Positions 10,472 to 21,068 of a stretch of DNA of 64,000 bases are shown piece by piece. A program made the position numbers and the translations under genes. Position 1 is the stretch's first letter, and every line of letters begins with the position of its first letter. The notes under the pieces were generated by a model. The model was not told the DNA's origin. It searched no databases and worked only from the letters and a program-made list of their open reading frames with translations. The DNA is from Ustilago trichophora (lineage: Eukaryota; Basidiomycota; Ustilaginomycetes; Ustilaginales; Ustilaginaceae), in the NCBI GenBank assembly GCA_900323505.1, contig OOIN01000001.1, forward strand, positions 2,480,001-2,544,000, in the 5' to 3' direction.

Positions 10472-12964
10472 TTAGACAGCGACCGGGTTCGACTGCACAA
10501 CAGCGGCAAAGTCAAGCATCGGAGCAGGCGTACCGTTAGCAGAAGGCTGCTTGGCGGCGCTCGTCTTGGTCTCGGCCTCGTCAGCAGTGGTGTTGTTGGC
10601 CTCCTTAGCCTCACCGTTGGGCGAAGAGGCAGCAGCGGCCTTGTCTTCAGCTGCGGGAGCCTCAACCTCCTTGGTGGGCTCGGGCTGCTTCTTGACGGGC
10701 GCAGGGGCAGAGAGAATGGCCGAGAAGTTGGCCTTGGCAACACCGTTGGTGCTGGCAGCGGGGGCGGAAGGCGCAACTGCAAGTCCGTTGGTCAGAGCAG
10801 GGAAGTCGTCAGCGTTGGGAAGGCGCTGAGGGGCGGACTTCTTCTGAGCAGCACCGTTCTGGCCGTTCTGGCCGTTGGCACGACCAGTGGAGCCCTGGTT
10901 GGTGCGGGCCCGAGGACCGTTCTGGTTCTGGTGAGCTTTTCCACCCTGAACACCATTGGGCTGAGGCTTGGCACCATTTTGCCTGTTGGCAGCAGTGTTG
11001 CCGTTACCGTTGCCATTGACCACGGGCTTGGAAGGGATCGATGCGGGAATGCGGTCACCGTTGCTGCTACTGGGAAGGGCGGAGGCAGGCTTGGCTTCCT
11101 CGGTCTTGCCGGCGGCAGGAGCACGCTTGCCGGTGGTGGCATTCTCAGCCTTAGCATCGGTCTTACCAGCGGAAGCAGCGTTGGAGTTGTTGGCTCTTGG
11201 TGCCGACGAAGAAGCGGCGCCAGCGGCGGCGTTGGACTTGGCAGCGTTGCTCTGCTCTTTCTTGGCAGCGGAAGCAGCAGGGGCGGGGGCCGAGGTGGTG
11301 GCAGCGGGCTTCTCGGCAGCATCCGAAGCGGACTTCTCGGTCGAGGCCTTAGGGGCAGCCTCGGTCTTCTGGGTGGGGGTGATGGTGGTCTGAGCCGAGG
11401 CAGGCGAGGTGGAGACCGTCACGTTTGTCGAAGCAGAGGGGAGGCTGCTGCTGCTGTCGCCGTTGGCGGCTGGGTTGGCAGCTTGTGTTGACTGAGCGGC
11501 GTTGCTGCCGTTGGTGTTGGTGCCGTTGGCCGAGCCTCTGGCGTTCTTGGCAGCGAGAGCACGGTTGATGGCACGCGAAGCCTCGATCGAATGGTTGGAG
11601 CGACCTGCATTGGGACCACGCATGTCAGTGCCATCGGCAAGAATGTGAGGGAAGCGGCAGTCCTCGCCGTGCTTGCATGCCGAGCGAGCAAAGAAGTGGC
11701 AAGCCGGTCGCTCAGTGGAGCGCTTGCTGAACTCGGATCGGGAACCGAAGCTGCCGCCCATGGATGCGCCGCCTCGTCGTGCGCTCTTGGTGCCACGAGG
11801 GAAGGTCTGGGAGCCAGTCAGGATGCTGCCATCGGCTCCTGCAGAGACGCCGTTCTGTGCACCGGGACCAGGCTGGAAAGGAGCAGCATGGTGAGCCATG
11901 AAGGCGCTGAAGGAAGTGGTGTTGGTCGAGCTTGCCGGTGCTGACGACTTGGCTGGCTCAGCAGCGGCAATGGTGGTCGACTCAGCAGCAGGTGTCGACT
12001 TTTCGGCATCCGTGTCGGCTGGCGCAGCAGCATCAACAGCCTCAGTTGCGGTCTCTTGCGAAGCCTCGGCGTTGACAGCTTCGGTCTCGCCCTCCTGTAC
12101 GTGACTTGGTGCAAATGACTGGCGAGCAAAGTGGTTGTAGGCATCTCCCTGCTCACCAGAGTGTGGCGCAGGAGCCATGTGGGGAGGAGGTGGCATGTGG
12201 ACGGGCATGGGGACACCGGCGTGTGTGTACTGGATGGGCATGGGGGGAGCCATGGAGTAGAAGTGCTGCGGTGGTCCGTAGGCAGGGTAGCCGTAAGCGT
12301 GCGACTGGTAGAAGATGGGTGCTTGACCTGGCGAGACGGGGCCTGCGTTGGAAGCTGATGCTGGCATGGCAACGGGGTGGGCAAAGATGCACTTTTCGGC
12401 GTATCGGCAGTTGGGGAAGAATCGACATGGGATGAGCTTTGCGACCTCGGGGGGTGGAAGGCTGCCGGACGAGCTGTCCTTGGGTGCGTGAGCGCGGTGC
12501 TCGGGGTTGTGGGAAGGGTCAAAGAAGCTGTGCTGAGGCTGGAAGGGGTACATGGGCTGGGACATGGGGTGGTGGAGGGCATGCTGCTGGTGCATTGATG
12601 CATCCTGGTAAGCGGGAGGCTGAACGTAGCTGACGGTGCCATCTGGCAGCTGCTTGCCGCCGTGCGAGTCGACGATGGGAGCGCTCTGGAAGGCGGCGGA
12701 CTGAGTGTGCTGCAAGGCATTGTTGATGACCGAGGCGAGCTCTGGGTTTTGCTTGAGGGCAGCGTCCTGTGCTACCTCGACGGCGTTGGCACCCTTGGCG
12801 AGAAGCAAGGAGACTACATCGATGTGGTTGCTCTGAACAGCGTGGTGGAGGGCGGTGAGTCCGGTCTCGTCACGAGCGTCAATGTCGAGGGAAGGCTCCT
12901 CGAGAAGAGAGCTGACGAGCTCGACGTTGCCGTCCTTGGACGCCTGAAAAAGAGTAGCAGTCAT
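10472..12964 (-). CDS. Ankyrin-repeat protein with two CCCH zinc fingers
   Basis: Predicted RNA-binding protein of 830 residues. Residues ~5-75 hold ankyrin repeats (DGNVELVSSLLEE; DETGLTALHHAVQSNHIDVVSLLLAKGAN). A CCCH finger follows with spacing C-x5-C-x5-C-x3-H (CRFFPNCRYAEKCIFAH), after a Pro/His/Tyr-rich linker a second finger with C-x7-C-x5-C-x3-H (CHFFARSACKHGEDCRFPH). The C-terminal half is low complexity, rich in Ala, Asn, Ser and Lys, and probably disordered. Ankyrin plus tandem CCCH fingers is a known fungal and plant arrangement tied to mRNA binding; the target cannot be read from the sequence. The open frame continues upstream only from GTG, and the ATG at 12964 (MTATLFQASKDG) immediately precedes the first ankyrin repeat, so it is chosen as start. 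Confidence 0.85.
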   Translation of the reverse strand: MTATLFQASKDGNVELVSSLLEEPSLDIDARDETGLTALHHAVQSNHIDVVSLLLAKGANAVEVAQDAALKQNPELASVINNALQHTQSAAFQSAPIVDSHGGKQLPDGTVSYVQPPAYQDASMHQQHALHHPMSQPMYPFQPQHSFFDPSHNPEHRAHAPKDSSSGSLPPPEVAKLIPCRFFPNCRYAEKCIFAHPVAMPASASNAGPVSPGQAPIFYQSHAYGYPAYGPPQHFYSMAPPMPIQYTHAGVPMPVHMPPPPHMAPAPHSGEQGDAYNHFARQSFAPSHVQEGETEAVNAEASQETATEAVDAAAPADTDAEKSTPAAESTTIAAAEPAKSSAPASSTNTTSFSAFMAHHAAPFQPGPGAQNGVSAGADGSILTGSQTFPRGTKSARRGGASMGGSFGSRSEFSKRSTERPACHFFARSACKHGEDCRFPHILADGTDMRGPNAGRSNHSIEASRAINRALAAKNARGSANGTNTNGSNAAQSTQAANPAANGDSSSSLPSASTNVTVSTSPASAQTTITPTQKTEAAPKASTEKSASDAAEKPAATTSAPAPAASAAKKEQSNAAKSNAAAGAASSSAPRANNSNAASAGKTDAKAENATTGKRAPAAGKTEEAKPASALPSSSNGDRIPASIPSKPVVNGNGNGNTAANRQNGAKPQPNGVQGGKAHQNQNGPRARTNQGSTGRANGQNGQNGAAQKKSAPQRLPNADDFPALTNGLAVAPSAPAASTNGVAKANFSAILSAPAPVKKQPEPTKEVEAPAAEDKAAAASSPNGEAKEANNTTADEAETKTSAAKQPSANGTPAPMLDFAAVVQSNPVAV

Positions 12965-14564
12965 GCTGACGTTGAAAATTGCTATGGCAGGAACAGATGG
13001 AAGGGCACACCAAAGCCGGACTTCCACTGCTCTTGCTTGGTTTGGAGTGGAAGGGACGAGCTGCGACTTGTGCGTAGCAGGGAGCAGCTGATTCGGTCAG
13101 GGCGATCCTAGGCGATAGCTGGTTCGGGAGAAAGTTGACCGATGCGGAATGATCAACCTGCGAAAGAAAGGCACGGTAAGAACTGGCGAACGGGGCTCGA
13201 TATGGTATGAGAACAAAGTCGAGCACGACAGACGTAAGAGCCGGAGAAGGATGAGAAGGCCGAAGTACGTGAGTTGGATCGAAAAGGGGATGTCGTGGAG
13301 AGCCACAGCAAGGAAGACGATGCAGCTTGTGGGGCGGGGTGGAGAGAGAGGGGGAGACGACGAGGAGGAAGGAGTGATGAGCTGAATGATACAGAGAGTT
13401 GTCTTGCGACACAAGATTCTGAATATGGTCTGGTCTGTCTGAATGACTCTGGTTGCGGAGCGCAGCAAGTCAGAAGAAAGCAGAAGGCAAAGAGGACGCT
13501 TTCATTTTCTGCAGTCTTCTCTTCCAATTTTTTTTTCTCATTCCTGCCTTACTTCCAATTCTTCCAAATCTTCCTGCTCACCACCGCCAAAATTCTAGTT
13601 AAACAACTTAATTTTTTTTCTTTTTTTTTTTTGTCTTTTTTTGATGGGATCGGAAGAACGGCAAGGTGGGTAGCAACAGGAAGAAAAATTTGAGAACAGC
13701 AGACAAAGAAAGGGAAAAAAAGAAAAGAGGGTCTTGCTCGGACGAAAGCAACCGAAATCAGCACCAAAAAAAGGATTCACTCTGCAACCGGCAACAGCGG
13801 TAAAATGCGAAGCGAGTCCGCTGAGAGAGCTTGCTCAAGCCATGGCAAGGCTGACCGGCTGGTCTGTCGCACGCGACCTCGCACAAAGAGTTCTTTGCAG
13901 GCTGCAACGTGTCCCCTCTCCGCAAGCAATCAGCCAGCTCATGTCAAGTGATGCACAACGGTGGGCTCATCTGAGAGAAGGAAGCCCTCTCGAGCTGCTC
14001 TTCTGCGCAAATTGTCAAGTGAGATGAACAAGGCTCAGGCAGAAGGTTCATTTCAGCTGGCGAGTTCACAGCGCCTGGTCACAAAAAAAAAATTAAAAAT
14101 TAAAAACAAAATAAAAAAAAGGTATCGAAAATGGTCAACAAAAAAAATGCGAAAAAAAAAGGAGGGCGACACGAAGGACCCTTTCCACCTCTTTCTGGTG
14201 CTTCCGGAGCGTCAAATCCAACCAATCCCGAACAGAGGAGCCTTCTCTGCGGCAGACCAAATTTCTCGCACGTCTGGGAACCATTTCTCCCTCATCCTTG
14301 TGTGTCTTTTTGGGAGATTCTTCCAATTCTTCCTGGAGGCACGAATCACTCTGAACCTTTGGACGCTCGTACCATGATCAGCACTACTCTACGGCATTGA
14401 CCTTCCCAGCATAACTTCTTTTGGTCAGTCCTGCACCCTTAACAGTATCCGAACTTCACAGACGGCAACGTGACGCAGCTTGGACGAGTCATTCTGGTCG
14501 ACAAACTCACGAGCAACGCACGCCTGGCCCACTCATCAGCCGGCAACTGTAACAAGTCGCCAAC
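12965..14564. promoter_or_regulatory. Divergent intergenic region with long A/T tracts
   Basis: It lies between the starts of the ankyrin-CCCH gene (-) and the PPR gene (+), so both promoters must be here. Poly-T tracts occur at about 13612-13650, and A-rich tracts at about 14086-14160. Such tracts often mark nucleosome-poor promoters. No gene is visible: frames such as 13274-13693 (+) and 12879-13412 (-) are low complexity. Confidence 0.5.
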
Positions 14565-17195
14565 ATGGTGCTCCGCTGCTACAGTAGGCGGCATCTCGTC
14601 CCTGCGACCCGGGCGCTGCAACGCCAACTCTCGACAGTAGGTCCTGCAGCAGCAGCTTACACCCCTGCTCTCGCAGCCCAAGCTCGTTCCACCGATGCTG
14701 CTTCCACCTCACATTCATCTACTTCGGCAGCTCAACACCAGCCACATGAAAGCTGGTCCTTCTTCTTCCCCGATCACCTGCCCTGGACACAACGCCAGCC
14801 ATCTTCCGCGCGAGCAAGACATCCTCTGGTAAAGAAGCTCATCTCCGAGATCTATAGCACCTCTCGCGAGCCCGCTGCCAACCGCGTATGGAAAGCCTAC
14901 ATGGATCTCAAAGAGTCCTACGATTCCGACGCAGCCGGCACATCGTCGGCAGCATCTACCTCACTTCTCACACAGCTTGAGCCTGTCCATCTCCAGCATC
15001 TTCTTCGTGCCATCGATCCCTCCGTCGCCCGCACCAGGAAGCTCTCTCGCGCCGAGAGCAAACGTCGCCAAACGATGCAGCAACAACAGTCTCTCTTAGC
15101 TTCCGGCAACTCTCCCTCCAAGATCCTTCTCGTCGAACCTCACAGCTCTAGACACTCGGGAAAGATCTTTGATGCCCAACATTCCGTGCGCGAGTACATG
15201 CGCAGAGTCCGCATCATCTTCCGCGACATGAGGCTTCACTCTTCCATCGCCCCCACCACCAGCTCCACCGTTGACGCACTCCCCAGTCTCGCCGACTACA
15301 ACCATGTTCTCTCTCGCCTGGCTTCCGGTGGTCACATTGGCCCAATGTCGGACATCTGGAACGACATCAATGGCGTTTCGCCAAAAGCAGGCTCAAAGGG
15401 CCTCCACCCCAACCTCTACACCTACAGAGAGCTCATGGTCGGACTCAGCCGACACGCAACCGAGCAGATCGAGAGGGTGCAGAAGGGAGAAGCGTCCAAG
15501 ACACTCAACTACTCTGGCAAGAAGAAGCAGCTCGAAAAGTCGGCCAGAGCGGCCGCTGCGGGCATGGCCAAGTTTGGTCAGGTGCTGGCTCCCTCCGCAA
15601 GAGCTGCCGCCATCCTCGCAGCTCTTCGTACTATGGCTTTGTTCAAAGACATGAAGGATCACGCTGTCACACCTGATCAGATCACGCTCGACTTTGCCGC
15701 CAGAACGCTGCGTCTAGCGGGACACATCGATGGCCTTCATCTGCTCATGCAACAGGCCTACGGTATCGACTTGGCATCTCCCGACTCGGCGGATGCGACA
15801 CAGATGCAACAGGTCGGCGTCTCACCCACCACGCATACTCTCAACACCATCCTTATGGCGCTCGGTGAGCAGGCCAGTGTGCCAGAGATGGTCGCCGCCT
15901 TTGAAACCCTTGCCAAACCTCTCCCGCTCAACTCCGCTCGTACCGACGCAGCCTCGTCTGGGGAGGGCGTCTTCTCCACCAACTGGAAGGACATCTTCAA
16001 CAGCATGCGAAATCGTGACGCCGAAGTGGCTCAGCAAGGCACCAATCCGCATAAGGTCAGCGTCCCAGACGTCTTTGTTTACACTTACCCGTACAGGATT
16101 GCCCCCAACACCAAGACGTTCGAGATTCTTCTGCGTCACTGCTGCAGTGAGGTGGATCCCCTTCGTTCTCCTGTGGCGCTCAAGACCGAAGGCAACACGA
16201 GCTCCGTCGCTACACTTGCAAAGGAGTCGACCGAGATGGCGCTGGCAGAGATGCAGGATGGTGGACGCCGTGCTGCAGAAATGGAGCGCAGGGCGAGAGG
16301 AGGATACACGCTTTTCGCAAAGAGTCTCCTTTCGGAAGCCCTCGACAGGTCTGACGAGCTGTTGCGCTTGACAGCGCGAAATCTCGGCATTGAAATTGAG
16401 CGGACAGAGCAGTCCGCATCAGCTTCCGAGATCACCTCCGAGCGAGCCTCTTCCACCGGAGAAGTGGGCTCCGACGCCGCCGTGTCGGTTCCGATCAGAC
16501 CCGAGTATCAGAGTGTATCCGTTAGGCCAGGAAGAGCGGTGGACGCCGACTTCCTTCCCATCCTCGAGCCGCCCACCTTTTCGATCACTGCCGCCATGGT
16601 TGAGCCCTTCTTCTCCTTGGCCTCTATGCGCAAGCACTTTGGTGACATCCGCTGGGCTCGAGCCGCATTGTCAAAGGCCCTAGAGAATAAGGCTGCGGAG
16701 GCACAGGTCATCGATGCAGCATGGCGCGTCTACAGCGCACGATTTTCCAAGGCGCGCCAGATGCTATCGGCACAGGACAACAGCAGCGAGCCGGCTCCGA
16801 ACGACGTAGAAACCCTTGCACCGCTGCAGCTGAATGATCAAAAGCCCAATGAGGTATATGCCTTCCTCAACCGACTGCGTCAGCAACACCGACTGGCCGC
16901 AAGGCAGGCGCAAGCGCTCGAGCAGCTGCTCTATGACCGACTTGACGAGCGTCTGCACGACCTGACTACTCGTAGAAGTCAAAGGCAGGCACAGAGGGTA
17001 CTCACTCATCGCGAGCAGCGTATCAAGGCCGAGCAGCTGAAGCTCGAGGAAGAAGAGCGCGAAGCTGCACGCAAGGCTCAGGCTGCGGAAGCAAGGAGGT
17101 TGCGGGCTTTGCAGAAGGAGGAGCAAGAGAAGCAGCAAGCCTCTGCCGAGAACGCCAGCTCGCACCTCGAAACCGCTTCACCGGTGACAGCCTAA
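14565..17195 (+). CDS. Mitochondrial PPR-type protein
   Basis: Predicted organellar RNA-processing or translation factor of 876 residues. The N-terminus (MVLRCYSRRHLVPATRAL and following) is rich in Arg and lacks acidic residues, as in a mitochondrial presequence. Helical-repeat segments of pentatricopeptide type are visible: LADYNHVLSRLASGGHIG near residue 245, NLYTYRELMVGLSR near 285, then VTPDQITLDFAARTLRLAG and THTLNTILMALGEQ. The last ~90 residues are a highly charged coiled coil (EEEEREAARKAQAAEARR). Repeat boundaries are degenerate, as is common in fungal PPR proteins, and I cannot name the yeast counterpart. It starts at the first ATG of the frame. The targeting prediction rests on composition only. 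Confidence 0.75.
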   Translation: MVLRCYSRRHLVPATRALQRQLSTVGPAAAAYTPALAAQARSTDAASTSHSSTSAAQHQPHESWSFFFPDHLPWTQRQPSSARARHPLVKKLISEIYSTSREPAANRVWKAYMDLKESYDSDAAGTSSAASTSLLTQLEPVHLQHLLRAIDPSVARTRKLSRAESKRRQTMQQQQSLLASGNSPSKILLVEPHSSRHSGKIFDAQHSVREYMRRVRIIFRDMRLHSSIAPTTSSTVDALPSLADYNHVLSRLASGGHIGPMSDIWNDINGVSPKAGSKGLHPNLYTYRELMVGLSRHATEQIERVQKGEASKTLNYSGKKKQLEKSARAAAAGMAKFGQVLAPSARAAAILAALRTMALFKDMKDHAVTPDQITLDFAARTLRLAGHIDGLHLLMQQAYGIDLASPDSADATQMQQVGVSPTTHTLNTILMALGEQASVPEMVAAFETLAKPLPLNSARTDAASSGEGVFSTNWKDIFNSMRNRDAEVAQQGTNPHKVSVPDVFVYTYPYRIAPNTKTFEILLRHCCSEVDPLRSPVALKTEGNTSSVATLAKESTEMALAEMQDGGRRAAEMERRARGGYTLFAKSLLSEALDRSDELLRLTARNLGIEIERTEQSASASEITSERASSTGEVGSDAAVSVPIRPEYQSVSVRPGRAVDADFLPILEPPTFSITAAMVEPFFSLASMRKHFGDIRWARAALSKALENKAAEAQVIDAAWRVYSARFSKARQMLSAQDNSSEPAPNDVETLAPLQLNDQKPNEVYAFLNRLRQQHRLAARQAQALEQLLYDRLDERLHDLTTRRSQRQAQRVLTHREQRIKAEQLKLEEEEREAARKAQAAEARRLRALQKEEQEKQQASAENASSHLETASPVTA

Positions 17196-17831
17196 GCAAC
17201 GACTTATGCTTTCAATATCAACAATGTGAACCGTTCCGTTTAGAGTGTGCTCCACCATGTGGTTCAAATTACATTCCTTTGCAGGTATCGACTGCTCATC
17301 ATTGGCTTTCTTTTCAACTCTGAAATGACCGTGCTGCTATGAAACACAGTTATAGGGGGTCTGACTGAGTGCTCGAGATCTTCCAAAGTGACAACGAACA
17401 ACAAATCAGATGGCACTGATAGCAACCAACACCTGCAAAGGGACTGACGGGGGCGCGAGAGGAAAAGAAGGGTTTCTTAGGCAAATTTCAACTTCGCGTG
17501 TCTCAAGAGAACCAAAAGCTGTGTGACACGTATCTCTCTCTCTCTTTCTTGGCTTCCGAAAATCCGACAACTGAGAGGAACGGGAAACGCACCGACCACC
17601 CAAAAAGCATCTGAGCTGTAGTTCTTCGCAACGGCTTGGAGACACCGCATCTTACACATCGACTTTGCTCTCCACCACATTTGCGACCCACTTCACCGCC
17701 CCGCGATCTCACCATCGACGCATTCGCACTCTCTTGCCTTCGCTGCTGGTTCTACATACGCTTAAAAGAGCTTGGATTTTCAGCCCAGCTATCGACTCAA
17801 GGTAACCGTTCCATATCTTCAGACCAACGCA
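17196..17831. other. Intergenic region upstream of the coiled-coil gene
   Basis: The 3' flank of the PPR gene and the promoter of the coiled-coil gene. A short TCTCTC run lies at about 17532-17547. The coiled-coil frame is open back to 17772 but only from TTG. No other gene is seen. Confidence 0.5.
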
Positions 17832-20800
17832 ATGGCGGACGCCGAGGCAGCAGAGAGGGCCACCAAGGCAGCTAGGGCAAGAGCAAAGCTCAAAAAGCAT
17901 CAAGCTCAGAAGAAAGCCGCAGCAGAAGCCGAAGCCGCCGAAGCAGCAACCAACGGCACCGACAAAGATGCCGAAGACTCTTCAACACCAGCCGAGAACG
18001 GCACTTCCACACCTCAGGAGGAAGCGGAACCGCCAGAGTCGCAGAACCAGCCATCTTCCAAGAAGACTGAGGTCTCTGACAACGGCGCTGAGCTACAGGA
18101 AACCCGACGCAAGGTAGCATCTCTCACCGCGCAGCTCGAAAGCACACAACAGGACTTGCAGAAGGCAACCGAACAATCTTCGAAGCTCGAGCAACAACTC
18201 CGGCAGCACAAGGAGGACGCACGATCCTCAGCCAAAGCTTCGCAAGAGTCGAGCAAAGCGGCATCAGACAAGCTGGAGAAGGACCTCCGAGCCCAACAAG
18301 CAAAAGCGACAGATCTCGAGAAAGAGCTCCAGAAGCAGCGGGATCTTCTACAGAAGACCGAGAAGGATGCTGCTACGTTCAAGGACAAAGTATCTGCTCT
18401 GGAAACCTCGCGGAAGGAAGATGCCGACAAATCTTCGTCACTCCAAGAACGACTTTCTCGGGTAGAAGCCGACCACAAGAAGGCTACAGACCGTTCGTCG
18501 CAACTAGAGGCCAAGGTCCAAGAGCTTCAGAAAGCTAGCGAGACGGCTTCCACCGAGGCCAAGGAGATGGCTGCCAAGCTGAAAGAGGCAGGGACTAAGG
18601 CCAAGGATGCAGAAGCCAAGATTTCTTCAGAAGCCAAGAATGCCAAGCAGCTCCAGGACGAAAAGTCCAAGTTGCAGACTGAGGTCGAAGATCAAAAGAA
18701 GCAGGCAGACGATCTTCGAAAGACGCTCAGTAGCCGAGATACCACCATTCAAGAGCTCGAAAAGAAGCTCGCCGATCCAAGCAAAACCAATCAAATCGAT
18801 GCGCTCAACAAGCAGGTGGCAGAGGCCAAGGACAAGATCTCGTCTCTGGAGGCTGACTTGACTAAGAAGGAGCAGAGCCTCAAGAGCTCCTCCTCGGACA
18901 GCGACAAGCTCACAAAGCAGGTTCAGCAGCTCCAACAGGAAGCAAAGGACGCCAAGTCGACCCTCTCTACCCTCGAAGCCAAGCTCACCGAGTCGTCGGA
19001 ACGAGAAGCCAAGGCCAAGGCAAGCCTGCAAGAGTCCGAGAGCAAGAACGCTGAGCTCGCTAAGAAGCATGCAAAGGCCGAGGCAGACATCGAAGCTTGG
19101 ACGAAGAAGGCTGAAGAGTACACTAAGTCGCTTTCACAGAGCCAGAAGGAAGCCGCGAGTGTCAAGGAACGAGCTGACACCGCCGAGAAGCAGCTCTCTG
19201 CGCTTCGAAGTGAAAAGGAGAAGCTCGCCAGCACGCTTGCCGAGGCCAACGAGAAGGTCGACACTCTCACTCAGGAGAAGGCCGATCTCGAGAGGGCTCA
19301 TACAGAGGCGCTGAGCAAGCTCACCAGGCAAATTGAGCAGCTGCAGAAGGAAGCGAAGGAAGCCAAGTCGAGCAGTTCCGCGCTTGAAGCCAAGCTCGCC
19401 GAGTCGTCGGAACGAGAAGCCAAGGCCAAGGCTAGCCTGCAAGAGACCGAGAGCAAGAACGCTGTCACACTTGGCGAGGCCAACAAGAAGGTCGACACTC
19501 TCACTCAGGAGAAGGCCGATCTCGAGAGGACCCACACAGAGGCGCTGAGCAAGCTCACAAAGCAGGTTCAGCAGTTGCAACAGGAAGCAAAGGAAGCCAA
19601 GTCTAGCAGTTCCGCGCTCGAAGCCAAGCTGGCCGAGTCGTCGGAACGAGAAGCCAAGGCCAAGGCTAGCCTGCAAGAGACCGAGAGCAAGAACGCTGTC
19701 ACACTTGGCGAGGCCAACAAGAAGGTCGACACTCTCACTCAGGAGAAGGCCGATCTCGAGAGGACCCACACAGAGGCGCTGAGCAAGCTCACAAAGCAGG
19801 TTCAGCAGTTGCAACAGGAAGCAAAGGAAGCCAAGTCTAGCAGTTCCGCGCTCGAAGCCAAGCTCGCCGAGTCGTCGGAACGAGAAGCCAAAGCCAAGGC
19901 TAGCCTGCAAGAGACCGAGAGCAAGAACGCTGTCACACTTGGCGAGGCCAACAAGAAGATCGACACTCTCACTCAGGAGAAGGCCGATCTCGAGAGGGCC
20001 CATACAGAGGCGCTGAGCACATCGCAGAAGTCTGACGAGCAGAAGGCCTCTGAGATCTCGGAACTCCAGAACAAGATCAAGCAACTCGAGGAGCAAGCTA
20101 ACAAGGACAACGGTGAGCTTCGTGGACAGCTCGAAGCATTACGTAGCGACACGTCCAAGTCGCGTTCTGAGACGGAGCTGCAGATCGAAACCTTGCGATC
20201 GGAGCTTGAACTGGCCAAGGTGAGGGCGCAGGAGGCGGAGGCTTCTCTAGCGAGAGTCAGAGAGGAGATGCAAAAGGTTCGAGAGGAGGAGAAAGAAGTG
20301 ACAAAGGTGGACAATAAGACAGTGTTTAGCAAGGAGCATGTGGAAGATGTGATTCAGAGGCACGAGTTGGAGGTTAGCGGATTGAGGTCTCAGGTACGGA
20401 AGTTGGAGGCGAGCGTGTTTGAGGAGACGGATAAGGCTCATCGTGCTACTAGGAGGGCTATTGAGTTGGAGGAGAGGTTGAGGTCTTCTGGTGCTGGTTC
20501 TTTGACTGCAAATGCGTCTGCGTCGGGGATGGGCGGGAGTGGAAAGACCAACAGTAATGATCAAGGTGCAGCTGGTGGAAGAAGTCACAGGAGGAGTGCT
20601 ACCAGTGCTCATGTTCCTTCTTTGTCGCCTCTTGCTGAAAGGGAAATTCCTGATTTCACGAAAGACCATTCTATATCGCCCTCCAAAGCCTCCTTTTCAC
20701 CTTTGGACTCTCCCCCGACCACCGCTACAGTTCGACGCGGAATTCGCACCGTAACAGCATCCGAACTACCCCTTGGTCCAGCACAACGTCACAGACGTCG

Positions 20801-21068
20801 TGAAAGCCTTCAAATGCTAGCTGCTCGAATCTCCAACCCCGTCCCCACCATCAACAACCCAGAAAATAAAGAACCACCAACAATCCGTGCAGTCACAATC
20901 ACATCCAAAGGTCACACACCTTCCAATTCCACCTCGACTCCAAACGCCCTCTTGGCCCCAGATACAGATAAATCCCTCAAACACGTCGCAAGACTCGATC
21001 GGGCCCAATTTGCAAACGACGAATTACTCTACTGCGCTTGCTGTAGGGATGACTTGATTATCGTTTAG
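17832..21068 (+). CDS. Long coiled-coil protein with tandem repeats
   Basis: Protein of 1,078 residues dominated by heptad-type coiled coil (about residues 85-870), rich in Lys, Glu, Ala, Ser and Gln. The central part has tandem 78-residue repeats encoded by nearly identical 234-bp DNA units. After the coiled coil come a Ser/Gly-rich stretch and a tail with two short islands that look conserved: RHRRRESLQMLAARISNP and the terminal LLYCACCRDDLIIV with three clustered cysteines. Such architecture suits a structural, cytoskeletal, spindle-pole or Golgi tether protein, but nothing in the sequence decides between these. The ATG at 17832 is the first in frame and begins MADAEAAERA. The last ~300 bp use less GC-rich codons than the coiled-coil part, probably reflecting different constraint. 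Confidence 0.8.
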   Translation: MADAEAAERATKAARARAKLKKHQAQKKAAAEAEAAEAATNGTDKDAEDSSTPAENGTSTPQEEAEPPESQNQPSSKKTEVSDNGAELQETRRKVASLTAQLESTQQDLQKATEQSSKLEQQLRQHKEDARSSAKASQESSKAASDKLEKDLRAQQAKATDLEKELQKQRDLLQKTEKDAATFKDKVSALETSRKEDADKSSSLQERLSRVEADHKKATDRSSQLEAKVQELQKASETASTEAKEMAAKLKEAGTKAKDAEAKISSEAKNAKQLQDEKSKLQTEVEDQKKQADDLRKTLSSRDTTIQELEKKLADPSKTNQIDALNKQVAEAKDKISSLEADLTKKEQSLKSSSSDSDKLTKQVQQLQQEAKDAKSTLSTLEAKLTESSEREAKAKASLQESESKNAELAKKHAKAEADIEAWTKKAEEYTKSLSQSQKEAASVKERADTAEKQLSALRSEKEKLASTLAEANEKVDTLTQEKADLERAHTEALSKLTRQIEQLQKEAKEAKSSSSALEAKLAESSEREAKAKASLQETESKNAVTLGEANKKVDTLTQEKADLERTHTEALSKLTKQVQQLQQEAKEAKSSSSALEAKLAESSEREAKAKASLQETESKNAVTLGEANKKVDTLTQEKADLERTHTEALSKLTKQVQQLQQEAKEAKSSSSALEAKLAESSEREAKAKASLQETESKNAVTLGEANKKIDTLTQEKADLERAHTEALSTSQKSDEQKASEISELQNKIKQLEEQANKDNGELRGQLEALRSDTSKSRSETELQIETLRSELELAKVRAQEAEASLARVREEMQKVREEEKEVTKVDNKTVFSKEHVEDVIQRHELEVSGLRSQVRKLEASVFEETDKAHRATRRAIELEERLRSSGAGSLTANASASGMGGSGKTNSNDQGAAGGRSHRRSATSAHVPSLSPLAEREIPDFTKDHSISPSKASFSPLDSPPTTATVRRGIRTVTASELPLGPAQRHRRRESLQMLAARISNPVPTINNPENKEPPTIRAVTITSKGHTPSNSTSTPNALLAPDTDKSLKHVARLDRAQFANDELLYCACCRDDLIIV
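19233..20019 (+). repeat. Tandem 234-bp repeats inside the coiled-coil gene
   Basis: Equivalent points (ACGCTTGCC or ACACTTGGC before GAGGCCAAC) fall at 19233, 19467, 19701 and 19935, an exact 234-bp spacing that preserves frame and encodes 78 residues per unit. The second and third units differ at only a few bases. The fourth breaks off after the codons for HTEALS. A more divergent ancestral copy is visible upstream from about 18909. This points to recent unequal exchange or slippage. Confidence 0.95.

Noticed and set aside
19134..20096. Leu/Gly-rich repeat protein on the minus strand
   Set aside because: It is the antisense reading of the coiled-coil repeats.
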